Assembly (NCBI RefSeq): GCF_010983895.1
Contig: NZ_CP048836.1
Location: 1,798,001-1,862,000 of the forward strand
DNA: 64,000 bases
Reading direction: 5' to 3'
DNA from: Nitrogeniibacter mangrovi
Lineage (GTDB): Bacteria > Pseudomonadota > Gammaproteobacteria > Burkholderiales > Rhodocyclaceae
The position numbers and the translations under genes were made by a program. This document shows, piece by piece, positions 19,052-27,064 of this stretch. Below the pieces are notes generated by a model. That model made no database searches. It was not told where the DNA came from and was given only the letters and a program-made list of their open reading frames with translations. How positions within the stretch are numbered: the first letter of the stretch is position 1; each line of letters begins with the position of its first letter.

Positions 19052-19279
19052 CCTGGCTGTCTCCACGGTCCAGGTGGGCCTTTTGGCCGCTTTCGTTCTT
19101 ATGACTTCAGGTGATGGTCGTGCGATTGCCCGCATGGCGTCAATGTGCGCTGCGGCAATGCCGTTAGCATATGTCGTGTCCGACGGCTGGGTCCCGGTGC
19201 GGCCGTTCGGCGCGAGATGCGCCCGACATTGCGCCGCACGCCCGTGTCGTCTCGGGGCGTCCGGCGCACCGGGAATGCA

Positions 19280-20611
19280 TCAGTCACTGCCGCGTAGATT
19301 CTGTACGCTGAACAATTGATCCGGGACCAGATCGGGGCCAACCCGTCCGCGGAAGGAGCCGGTCGTGCAATGGCGCGATTGGAGGTCGATCATCGCAAAG
19401 GTGTCGCCGATATCGGCTCCGGTGCCGGCTGCGTCGGGGTGAGCGCCGCGATCGGGGTGAACCCAGCCGATCACGAACTGCTTCCAGATCTTGCCGCTGC
19501 GATCGAAAATTTCCTCGATCGCGACTTCATTGGTCTGGGCGTCGAGGTAGATGAGCCGTTTTCCGATGGGATGATTGGGATCCTTGGGCTTGGCCTCGAG
19601 GATGTGGGTGATGCGCAATTGATAGGGCGCGTCCGCATGGCAGTTGCCCTGGCCGGTGAACGAGGTGTATTTCCAGACGCTGCCGTCAGGTTCTGCGAAT
19701 TGATGCTGCTTGCCTTTGTTCGGCACTTCGTTGCGATCCCAGAACGGCAGCAGCATGGGCCTGGTTTCCTTGTAGGTCCATTGGTAGTCCGAGATGCGGC
19801 CGTTGTAGCCCTCGAAATCCTCGATCATCATGTCGGAGCCCAGAAACGAGTCGGTCGTCTGGCCGGTGGCAAGCCGGCGAACACGGCGCTGGAATCCGAG
19901 ATACAGATAGGCGTCGGTCAGCTTGGTGTCGTCCTGGTATTTCTGGATCAGCAGTTGCGTCCCCTTGATGTCTTCCGGTTCGCTGACACGGGCGTAGATG
20001 CCCCGGTAGAGCTTCGACGGATTCGGGAGAAATTCGGGGGTGGGTTCATCGACGGTCCGGAAGGCATAGCGCTTCAGGCAAAACCGGTCGAAGGTGATCG
20101 TACGTTCGACCGCGCCGGTATCGTAGTTTTTGAAATCCCAGATGAACGGATCGATGCAGCCCAGATCACCCCAGACCCGTCCGTACTGGAAATTCCAGGC
20201 AAGCTTTTCGCCGGCGAGCGGGTCATCGAGGCGCGGCGATTGCGGGAAGGGGCGTCCCGCGACGTAATGCTCCGGCATCTGGCCCTTTTTCAGGGTGACC
20301 TGGGCGGCATTTTTGCGTGTGGCGTCGATGTATTTCTCGTGCAGGGTGAAGTCGAACGTCTTCCCGACGTGCATCTCGAATTCGCCTTTCTTGATGAACT
20401 CGTACATGGTCGGATTGAGAGCATCCTTCACCGAGTCCACGTTGTCCTTGGTAATGGTCATTCCCGGCTTGACGTTCGGTGAGCTGGGGGTGCCGTTGCG
20501 ATAGGTGTAGAAGGCTTGGTCGATGACCTGCTCACTGAGTGGTTGAGCACAGGTGATGACAGGCAGGCCAATGAGGCAGGAAAGGGTGAGTAGTCGCAGT
20601 CGCTTGTGCAT
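19280..20611 (-). CDS. DUF1329 family exported protein, copy 2
   Basis: This 443-residue paralogue of the protein at 9860-11170 has a signal peptide ending in ITCAQP. A cysteine lies near cleavage, but the surrounding residues are not a convincing lipobox. The core LYLGFQRRVRRLATGQ and FLGSDMMIEDFEGYNG is almost unchanged between copies, while the DNA is clearly diverged, unlike the converted DUF1302 tract. It is transcribed toward the MalT-like regulator, about 230 bases upstream of it. It is separated from its likely functional partner, the DUF1302 copy at 11723, by the oxygenase genes. GGAGAGACCG precedes the ATG. Confidence 0.83.
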   Translation of the reverse strand: MHKRLRLLTLSCLIGLPVITCAQPLSEQVIDQAFYTYRNGTPSSPNVKPGMTITKDNVDSVKDALNPTMYEFIKKGEFEMHVGKTFDFTLHEKYIDATRKNAAQVTLKKGQMPEHYVAGRPFPQSPRLDDPLAGEKLAWNFQYGRVWGDLGCIDPFIWDFKNYDTGAVERTITFDRFCLKRYAFRTVDEPTPEFLPNPSKLYRGIYARVSEPEDIKGTQLLIQKYQDDTKLTDAYLYLGFQRRVRRLATGQTTDSFLGSDMMIEDFEGYNGRISDYQWTYKETRPMLLPFWDRNEVPNKGKQHQFAEPDGSVWKYTSFTGQGNCHADAPYQLRITHILEAKPKDPNHPIGKRLIYLDAQTNEVAIEEIFDRSGKIWKQFVIGWVHPDRGAHPDAAGTGADIGDTFAMIDLQSRHCTTGSFRGRVGPDLVPDQLFSVQNLRGSD

Positions 20612-20995
20612 CGGTCTCTCCGCGTTGCTTCGTTCTGTTGGGCGGTGGCTTTCGGGTGCCGCGTGTGGAGGCGTGGCCACGGATGGCCCGCCGGTCACAG
20701 GCCTGGGGAACCTGAACGAGGCAGCTGGGGCCGGGTACCCGACGAATGTGAGGCAGCGGTGAGGTGGATGCGCGGGACGGGGGTGTGGGGCTGTCTGTAC
20801 ACGGGGTGTCTCCTCTCGGTCTTGTGTTGGCGAATGATGATTTCGCTCTGTCGACTGTCGTGGGGACCCGCTCGGACGCCACCATCCGAAAAGTTGGGTT
20901 TCGGTGGGTGAGGCGGAATCGCTGTCGTGACGCACGAGCGCCGGCCCCCCACTTCGTGTTGGGGTGCCGTTGCCGAGCGCAAAGCTGCGGGAGAT
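20612..20995. other. Intergenic region between DUF1329 copy 2 and sigma-54 activator
   Basis: About 385 bases without a supported gene. It should contain the promoter of the DUF1329 gene and the end of the activator transcript. I see no strong terminator and no -24/-12 element. Confidence 0.45.
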
Positions 20996-22708
20996 TCAGC
21001 TCTGGCGGCGTTTGAGCCGGTACTCCACCTGTCCGCGCTTCAGGTCGAGCAGGCGCGCCGTGGCCGACACGTTGCCTTCGCTGCGGGCCAGGGCGCGTTC
21101 CAGAACCATGGCCTCGATGCGGTCGAAGGGGACGGCGGCGTCGAGCAGCTGGTCCACGAGCGCCTCCTCCTCGCTGGCCGGCGCGCTGGGGCGGTGTTCG
21201 CTGCGCACCAGGGTGCCGGCGGGGCCGAGGTGGAAGGCGCCGTGCTGCAGCTTCTCGCCACCGGCGAACAGGTGCTGCACGTCGATCACGCCGCCCGGTT
21301 CGGCGAGGATCACGCCGCGCTCGATCATGTTTTCCAGCTCGCGCACGTTGCCGGGCCAGTCGTAGTTCCACAGCGCGTTGTAGGCGCTCGAGGTGAGGCC
21401 GCGCACTTCCTTGCGGCAGCGCGCCATGCTGCGCTGGAGGAAGAGGGCGGTGAGCAGGGGGATGTCCTCGCGGCGGGCCTTGAGCGGCGGAATCTCGATG
21501 GGGAACACGTTGAGGCGGAAGAACAGGTCGCGGCGGAAGCGGCCGGCCTCGACCTCGGCCCACAGGTCCTGGTTGGCGGCGGCGACGATGCGCACGTTGG
21601 CGGTGCGCACCTCGACGCCCCCGACGCGCTCGAACTCGCGTTCCTGGATCGCGCGCAGCACCTTGCCCTGGGCCGGTAGCGCGAGGCTGGCGATCTCGTC
21701 GAGAAACAGGGTGCCGCCGTCGGCGCGCTCGAAGCGCCCCGGGCGCGAGACGGTGGCGCCGGTGAAGGCGCCCCGGTCGACGCCGAACAGCTCCGCCTCG
21801 ACCAGATCCGGCGGGATCGCGGCGCAGTTGATCGAGATCATCGGAGCGTCGGCGCGTGGGCTGATCGAGTGCAGGGCGCGGGCGAAACACTCCTTGCCCA
21901 CGCCGCTCTCGCCCTTGAACAGCACGGTCGAATCGGTCGGTGCCACCTTGCGCACCAGCCGGGCCACGTTGTTGAAACCGGCCGAGGCGCCGACGAAGCC
22001 TTCCAGTTCCTCGACGCCCCCGGCCTGGCGATGGCGGGCGCCGGCGAGGGAGTCGACGAAGGTGTCGATCTGGAGAAAGTGCGCGTGCTCGGCTTCTTCC
22101 TCGTCCCACTCGGCCAGCGGCTTGCCGATGACGCGGCACTGCGCATGGCCCATGGCCACGCATTCGGTCTCGCGCCAGTGGATGGGCATGCCGGTGGTGG
22201 CGGTGCAGAAGCCGTCGGCGTAGCCGACCATCATCCAGCAGGCGGGGCTGCCGCTCACCCCGTGGTGGCGCAGGTGGGCCTCGGCCTCCCAGGAGGCGCG
22301 CCAGTGATAGTCGCCGAAGAACTCGCCGTGCTCGATGTCGAAGCGCATGGTCTCGTTGGGCTGGTTGCGCACGAAGCCCTCGATCTCGCGCAGGCGCGGC
22401 CCCAGGTCCAGCCCCTCGACGGGCGTGTTCGGGCCGAGGGCGCGAATCCGCTGGGCGTCGTCGAAACCCTGCTGGTAGCCCAGGCGGGTGATCAGCTCCC
22501 GGGCCTTGTCTGCCCCCAGGGTGACGATGAGCTCATGGCGCAGGGTGGCGAAGGATTCGGCATGCATGAGCAGCATGCGCTGGTCGAGCAGGCGGATGTG
22601 CCCGGTGTCGGGGGAAAAGTGCAGGTGCCGGATCAGGCGGCTGGTGCGGGCATCGTCGCTGATGCCCACGGCGTCGCGACGCCGGGTCCTGGGCGCGGAG
22701 GCGCTCAT
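20996..22708 (-). CDS. Sigma-54-dependent activator, XylR/DmpR type
   Basis: This 570-residue regulator has an N-terminal XylR-N/V4R sensing region (about residues 20-230), including the cysteine-containing [14 protein letters not shown] segment typical of V4R. A AAA+ domain follows with Walker A GESGVGKE, the sigma-54-contacting GAFTGA loop and Walker B FLDEIASL, and a C-terminal Fis helix-turn-helix ends the protein. XylR/DmpR proteins bind aromatic effectors directly and then activate -24/-12 promoters. It is divergent from the oxygenase operon at 22966-25076, which carries such a promoter. ATG 22708 follows GGAGACACCCG. The inducer is not predictable. Confidence 0.92.
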   Translation of the reverse strand: MSASAPRTRRRDAVGISDDARTSRLIRHLHFSPDTGHIRLLDQRMLLMHAESFATLRHELIVTLGADKARELITRLGYQQGFDDAQRIRALGPNTPVEGLDLGPRLREIEGFVRNQPNETMRFDIEHGEFFGDYHWRASWEAEAHLRHHGVSGSPACWMMVGYADGFCTATTGMPIHWRETECVAMGHAQCRVIGKPLAEWDEEEAEHAHFLQIDTFVDSLAGARHRQAGGVEELEGFVGASAGFNNVARLVRKVAPTDSTVLFKGESGVGKECFARALHSISPRADAPMISINCAAIPPDLVEAELFGVDRGAFTGATVSRPGRFERADGGTLFLDEIASLALPAQGKVLRAIQEREFERVGGVEVRTANVRIVAAANQDLWAEVEAGRFRRDLFFRLNVFPIEIPPLKARREDIPLLTALFLQRSMARCRKEVRGLTSSAYNALWNYDWPGNVRELENMIERGVILAEPGGVIDVQHLFAGGEKLQHGAFHLGPAGTLVRSEHRPSAPASEEEALVDQLLDAAVPFDRIEAMVLERALARSEGNVSATARLLDLKRGQVEYRLKRRQS

Positions 22709-22723
22709 CGGGTGTCTCCTTCT

Positions 22724-22773
22724 ATTCGTCAAATGACGAATATTGTTTTCTTTGGATTTTGCAATTGACGAAC
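22724..22773. promoter_or_regulatory. Tandem operator/upstream activating sites
   Basis: A perfect 8-bp inverted repeat, ATTCGTCA-AA-TGACGAAT, spans 22724-22741. The half-site TGACGAA recurs at 22766-22772 with a poorer left arm, 32 bases further on (about three helical turns). The sites lie roughly 110-150 bases upstream of the predicted sigma-54 start site, where XylR-type enhancers are found. The first also sits just upstream of the activator gene, so autoregulation is possible. Confidence 0.7.
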
Positions 22774-22858
22774 ACGAAGGCGTCTCCGTCATGTCTTGCG
22801 ATGTCCAGATCAATTCAATGGTACGGCAAAACAATGGCTTAGTTGATTATGTCTTTAG

Positions 22859-22874
22859 TGGCATGGTGGTTGCT
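22859..22874 (+). promoter_or_regulatory. Sigma-54 (-24/-12) promoter
   Basis: TGGCATG-N4-TTGCT matches the RpoN consensus TGGCAYR-N4-TTGCW at every defined position, with correct GG-to-GC spacing. Transcription would start near 22885, about 80 bases before the reductase ATG at 22966. Confidence 0.88.
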
Positions 22875-22965
22875 AATTAAGCTTATCAATAAAAGAAAGG
22901 CAGCCTGTCGGCCGATCGGACCCGAAGCCCCGCAGATCGACACGCGCCACCCACGGAGACAATTC

Positions 22966-23961
22966 ATGACCCAGACCACGGCGACGCCGGCGCGCGCCGG
23001 GGACACGATCGAGGTGATCGTGCACCGGCGCCAGACCCTGGCCGACGGCATTGCGGGAATCGAACTTCGCGCGCTCGACGGGGCGCCGTTGCCCGCCTTC
23101 ACGGCCGGTGCCCACATCGACGTGCACCTGCCCAACGGCCTGGTGCGCCAGTATTCCCTCTGCAACGATCCGGGCGAATCCGATCACTACGCGCTGGGCA
23201 TCCTGCTCGACCCGGACGGGCGGGGCGGCTCGCGTTGTGTGCACGAGTCGCTGCTCGAGGGCAGCACGCTGCGCATCGGCCCGCCACGCAATCTGTTCGC
23301 GCTGGTGCCGGCACGCCATTCCATCCTCCTGGCCGGCGGCATCGGCATCACGCCCATGCTGGCCATGGCCGCCCAGCTGACCCGCGACGACCGTTCCTTC
23401 GAACTGCATTACTGCGCCCGCACGCCGGCGCGCATGGCCTTCCGCGATCGGCTGGAGGCGGCGGCCTACGCCAGCCGGGTGCGCTGCTACTTCGACGATG
23501 CTCCCGGCCCCGAGCGCTTCGCTGCGGCGGCGGTTCTGTCCGATCCGGATCCCGAGCTCCACGCCTATGTGTGTGGTCCGCAGGGCTTCATGGATTACGT
23601 GATCGGGGCGCTGCGTGCGCGCGGCTGGCGCGAGGAATGCATCCACTTCGAGAGCTTCTCGGCGCCGGCGCTCGATGCCGCCAGCGCGGGCGAGTTCGAG
23701 GTGCAGATCGGCCATGGCGGCCCGGTCATTCCGATCCCCGCCGACCGCAGCGTGGCCCAGGCGCTGGCCGAGGCGGGGGTCGAGATTCCGCTGTCCTGCG
23801 AGCAGGGCATCTGCGGCACCTGCGCGCTGCGGGTGCTCGAGGGCACGCCCGATCACCGCGACATGTATTTCACCGATGCCGAGAAGGCGGCCAACGAGCG
23901 CTTCACGCCGTGCTGTTCACGCTCGCTGAGCCCGCGCCTCGTGGTTGCGCTCGATTCCTGA
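22966..23961 (+). CDS. PDR-type oxygenase reductase, sigma-54-controlled
   Basis: This 331-residue reductase has an N-terminal flavin domain (RQYSLCN), an NAD domain (GGIGITPM, YVCGPQGFM) and a C-terminal [2Fe-2S] domain with CEQGICGTC plus a later cysteine in PCCSRS. It would feed electrons to the Rieske oxygenase encoded 41 bases downstream; here the reductase gene comes first, the reverse of the other pair. ATG 22966 follows CGGAGAC. It lies directly behind the -24/-12 promoter. It is a diverged paralogue of the protein at 15227-16195, not a recent copy. Confidence 0.92.
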   Translation: MTQTTATPARAGDTIEVIVHRRQTLADGIAGIELRALDGAPLPAFTAGAHIDVHLPNGLVRQYSLCNDPGESDHYALGILLDPDGRGGSRCVHESLLEGSTLRIGPPRNLFALVPARHSILLAGGIGITPMLAMAAQLTRDDRSFELHYCARTPARMAFRDRLEAAAYASRVRCYFDDAPGPERFAAAAVLSDPDPELHAYVCGPQGFMDYVIGALRARGWREECIHFESFSAPALDAASAGEFEVQIGHGGPVIPIPADRSVAQALAEAGVEIPLSCEQGICGTCALRVLEGTPDHRDMYFTDAEKAANERFTPCCSRSLSPRLVVALDS

Positions 23962-24002
23962 ACCCGCCTCATCCGCGACACAACACAAAGGAGACAACAC
24001 CC

Positions 24003-25076
24003 ATGGAAAGCCCCCAGACGCCCTACCTGATGAACACCTGGTACGTGGCCGCCCTGTCCACCGAGGTCGGCCCCGAAGCCTTGTTCCACCGCAAGATCCT
24101 CGACACCTCGGTGCTCATCTACCGCAAGCAGGACGGCACCGCGGTCGCCATGCACGACCGCTGCCCGCATCGCTTCGTGCCCCTGTCCCTGGGCCGGCGC
24201 GAGGGTGACGACGTGGTCTGTGCCTACCACGGGCTCAAGTTCGACTGCACCGGCAAGTGCAACCACAACCCGCACGGCAACCAGAAGATCCCCGACGCGG
24301 CGCGCACCCGTTCCTTCCCGCTGGTCGAGCGCCACGGCTTCCTGTGGATCTGGATGGGCGAGGAGGCGGCCGACCCGGACGCCATCCCCGACTACAGCCC
24401 GCTGGACGAAGGGCATCCCAACGCCGTGGCCTACACCTACATGTATCCCAAGGCCAACTACCAGCTCATCCTCGACAACGTGATGGACCTGTCGCACATC
24501 GACCATGTGCACGGCGAGATCATCACCACCCGCGGCAAGCTCTCGCCGCTGGTGCCGCAGCTGCGCGAGACCGCCGAGACCGTGGCCGCGCGCTGGGAAT
24601 GGGTGCAGCAACCGGCGATGCTGATCTTCAACCAGTTCCTCCCCGACCCGGACGGCGAGGCGCGCCACTTCTTCGACATCACCTGGTCGGCGCCCGCCAA
24701 CATCCAGCTGTCGGTCGGCGCCATCCAGGGCGCGGGTGAGCTCGATCTGGAGCACTGCGTCGGCCAGTACGACCTGCACACCTGCACGCCGGAGACGGCC
24801 ACCACCACGCACTACTTCTTCGCCACCCGACGCAATCACATCGTCGAGGACGCCGAATACAACAAGATGAAGATCGAAGCCATGCACGGCGCCTTCATGA
24901 CCGAGGACGGCCCCATCCTCGACGCCGTGCAGGCGGAGATGGACACCGACGACTTCTTCGGCCTCAACCCGGTGCTCATGAGCAACGACATCGCCCCGGT
25001 CAAGGTGCGCCGTCATCTCACGCGCCTGATCGAGGACGAGCAGGCCGCGCGCATCGGCCTCAAGAAAACCGCGTAA
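24003..25076 (+). CDS. Rieske non-haem iron oxygenase, alpha subunit (VanA-like)
   Basis: The 357-residue terminal oxygenase has Rieske ligands in CPHR and CAYH and an iron site in DNVMDLSHIDHVH. It is of the vanillate O-demethylase/VanA type, so O-demethylation or monohydroxylation of a substituted aromatic acid is likely; the precise substrate is not determinable. AAAGGAGACAACACCC precedes the ATG. The operon with the reductase ends at the terminator at 25138-25167. Control by a XylR-like activator is unusual for vanillate demethylase itself, which is commonly GntR-regulated, so another substrate is probable. Confidence 0.9.
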   Translation: MESPQTPYLMNTWYVAALSTEVGPEALFHRKILDTSVLIYRKQDGTAVAMHDRCPHRFVPLSLGRREGDDVVCAYHGLKFDCTGKCNHNPHGNQKIPDAARTRSFPLVERHGFLWIWMGEEAADPDAIPDYSPLDEGHPNAVAYTYMYPKANYQLILDNVMDLSHIDHVHGEIITTRGKLSPLVPQLRETAETVAARWEWVQQPAMLIFNQFLPDPDGEARHFFDITWSAPANIQLSVGAIQGAGELDLEHCVGQYDLHTCTPETATTTHYFFATRRNHIVEDAEYNKMKIEAMHGAFMTEDGPILDAVQAEMDTDDFFGLNPVLMSNDIAPVKVRRHLTRLIEDEQAARIGLKKTA

Positions 25077-25137
25077 GCCGCCGCTTCAGGCGCGCCTGCG
25101 ATGCGTGCAGGCGTGCCGCCCACCTTTCCTCGCTGAT

Positions 25138-25167
25138 TCCGGCCCGCTCCGTGCGGGCCGTTTTTTT
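25138..25167 (+). terminator. Rho-independent terminator after Rieske operon
   Basis: CGGCCCGC and GCGGGCCG pair around a short loop and are followed by TTTTTTT. Confidence 0.9.
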
Positions 25168-25215
25168 GCGGCGAACGTAGAATGGGAGCCCGTCCGACTC
25201 CTGATTCCCGCCCAC

Positions 25216-26343
25216 GTGTCCGATCCCGACGTCCTCGAATGGTCCGATGAACATGGCGCGCATCGCGCGCGCTGGCGCTCGGCCGCCGCGTATCCGCCAC
25301 CGGCGCGGGTGCGCGTGGTCGACGACACCCTGGGCGCCGACGCGGCCTGGTCGCTTGCCTGCGAGGGTACGGCCCTGCTGTGGCAGGGGGACTACCACAA
25401 CGCGCGCCAGCTGCTCACCGCCATGGCCCGCCGGGCCGGACGCCGCAAGCGTGCGCCGCGCCCGCCCGACAGCATCACCCAGGCCTTCCATCTGCATCGC
25501 CAGGCGCAGGCGCAGCGGGCCCGGGCGCTGGGCATGCTGCTGGTGCCGCTGGCGGCCGACTTCCACCTGCCGCTGCGCCGGGCGCCAGAGGTGAGCGACG
25601 CCTGCCGCGCCGCCTGGGGCGAGGCGGACGGGCCGTGCGTGGTGTCGCTGCGCGAACTGCTCGGCGTGATCGGCGCCCACCAGTGGCAGCTCAAGGGGGT
25701 GGAGGTGCCAGCGCTCGGCGCGCGCATCCATCCGGTCCACGGCGTGTTCTCCCCGGTGCGGGGGGAATATGTGGACCTGGTGGCGCAGGCGCCGCTGCCT
25801 GCGACCACGCTGGCGATCGACATCGGCACCGGCACCGGCGTGCTCGCCGCCCTGCTGGTCCGGCGCGGGGTGCAGCGCGTCATCGCCGTCGACCAGGACG
25901 CCCGCGCGCTGGCGTGCGCGGCCGACAATCTGGCCCGGCTCGGGGTGGCCGACCGGGTCGAGCTGCGCCCGGGCGACCTGTTCCCGGAGGCGCAGGCGCC
26001 GCTGATCGTGTGCAATCCGCCCTGGGTGCCGGCCAAGCCGACCGCGGCGGTGGAGGCGGCGGTCTACGATCCGGACAGCCGCATGCTGCGCGGCTTCCTC
26101 GCCGGGCTGGCGGCGCACCTGAGCCCGGGGGGCGAGGGCTGGCTGATTCTGTCGGACCTGGCCGAACACCTCGGCCTGCGCAGCCGCGAGACGCTGCTCG
26201 GCTGGATCGGCCAGGCCGGCCTGCGGGTGGAGGCGCGCCTCGACATCCGCCCGCGCCACGCCAAGGTCGGTGACGCCGACGATCCGCTGCATGCGGCCCG
26301 CGCGGCCGAGCTCACCAGCCTGTGGCGGCTCAAGGTGGCCTGA
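25216..26343 (+). CDS. Class I SAM-dependent methyltransferase, NPPW type
   Basis: The protein of about 375 residues has a methyltransferase domain in its second half: the SAM-binding AIDIGTGTGVLAALL and the catalytic NPPW, as in PrmC/HemK and N6-adenine-type enzymes that methylate glutamine or adenine nitrogens. The N-terminal half is unassigned and might recognise the substrate. The start is uncertain. The frame is open back through the upstream terminator, which cannot be coding here, and no ATG with a good site is present. GTG 25216 is a working choice. It is convergent with the two-component genes. Confidence 0.7.
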   Translation: MSDPDVLEWSDEHGAHRARWRSAAAYPPPARVRVVDDTLGADAAWSLACEGTALLWQGDYHNARQLLTAMARRAGRRKRAPRPPDSITQAFHLHRQAQAQRARALGMLLVPLAADFHLPLRRAPEVSDACRAAWGEADGPCVVSLRELLGVIGAHQWQLKGVEVPALGARIHPVHGVFSPVRGEYVDLVAQAPLPATTLAIDIGTGTGVLAALLVRRGVQRVIAVDQDARALACAADNLARLGVADRVELRPGDLFPEAQAPLIVCNPPWVPAKPTAAVEAAVYDPDSRMLRGFLAGLAAHLSPGGEGWLILSDLAEHLGLRSRETLLGWIGQAGLRVEARLDIRPRHAKVGDADDPLHAARAAELTSLWRLKVA

Positions 26344-26349
26344 GGCGTT

Positions 26350-27063
26350 CTACTCCCAGTCCACCTGCGCCGAGAACAGGTAGCCGGCGCCATACACCGT
26401 CTTGATGAGACGGGCATGCTGCGGATTGTCCTCGAGGCGGCGGCGCAGGCGCGAGATGCGCAGATCGATGCTGCGGTCGAGGGCGACCACGTTGCGCCCG
26501 TCGAGCAGCTGGTCGCGCGACAGGATCTGGTTGGGATGCTCCAGCATCACCGTGAGCAACTGCGCCTCGGCCTGGCTCAGGGTCGTCGTGTCGCCGTCCG
26601 GGCTGCACAGCTGGTAGGTGCCCAGGTCGAAGCGCCAGCCGGCGAAGCGGGCGCGGCGCACCGCCTGGCGCGCCGGATCCGGTGGCGCCTGGTAGCGGCG
26701 CAGCACGCTGCGCACCCGGGCGATCAGCTCGCGCGGTTCGAACGGCTTGGTCACGTAATCGTCCGCCCCCAGCTCCAGCCCGAGGACGCGATCGTGGCTG
26801 TCGTCCCGGCCGGTGACGATCATCAGCCCGAAGCGATGTGCGGCGCGCAACTGGCTGACGATCTGCAATGCGTCCATGTCGGGCAACTGCAGGTCGAGGA
26901 TGACCAGCTGGGGCGATTCGCTGCGCAGCTGGCGCAGGAAGGCGTTGCCGGTGTCGAAGTGGCGGCAGCGAAAGTCGTACTTTTGCAGCGTGCGGCCGAT
27001 CAGCTCGGCGACGGCCGGGTCGTCTTCGACCAGGTAGATCAGGGCGTTCGCGTGTTCGCTCAT
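26350..27063 (-). CDS. OmpR-family response regulator
   Basis: This 237-residue regulator has an N-terminal receiver with acidic pocket VEDD, phosphoacceptor Asp57 (ILDLQLPD) and the conserved lysine in TKPF, then a winged-helix DNA-binding domain. The start ATG lies one base after the stop of the hybrid kinase gene, so the two are co-translated partners. The target genes are unknown. No operator is obvious nearby. Confidence 0.92.
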   Translation of the reverse strand: MSEHANALIYLVEDDPAVAELIGRTLQKYDFRCRHFDTGNAFLRQLRSESPQLVILDLQLPDMDALQIVSQLRAAHRFGLMIVTGRDDSHDRVLGLELGADDYVTKPFEPRELIARVRSVLRRYQAPPDPARQAVRRARFAGWRFDLGTYQLCSPDGDTTTLSQAEAQLLTVMLEHPNQILSRDQLLDGRNVVALDRSIDLRISRLRRRLEDNPQHARLIKTVYGAGYLFSAQVDWE

Positions 27064-27064
27064 C

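Noticed and set aside
24003-25076. Naming the oxygenase/reductase pair vanA/vanB
   Set aside because: The fold and motifs fit the VanAB class, but XylR-type sigma-54 control and two paralogous pairs make the vanillate assignment unsafe.
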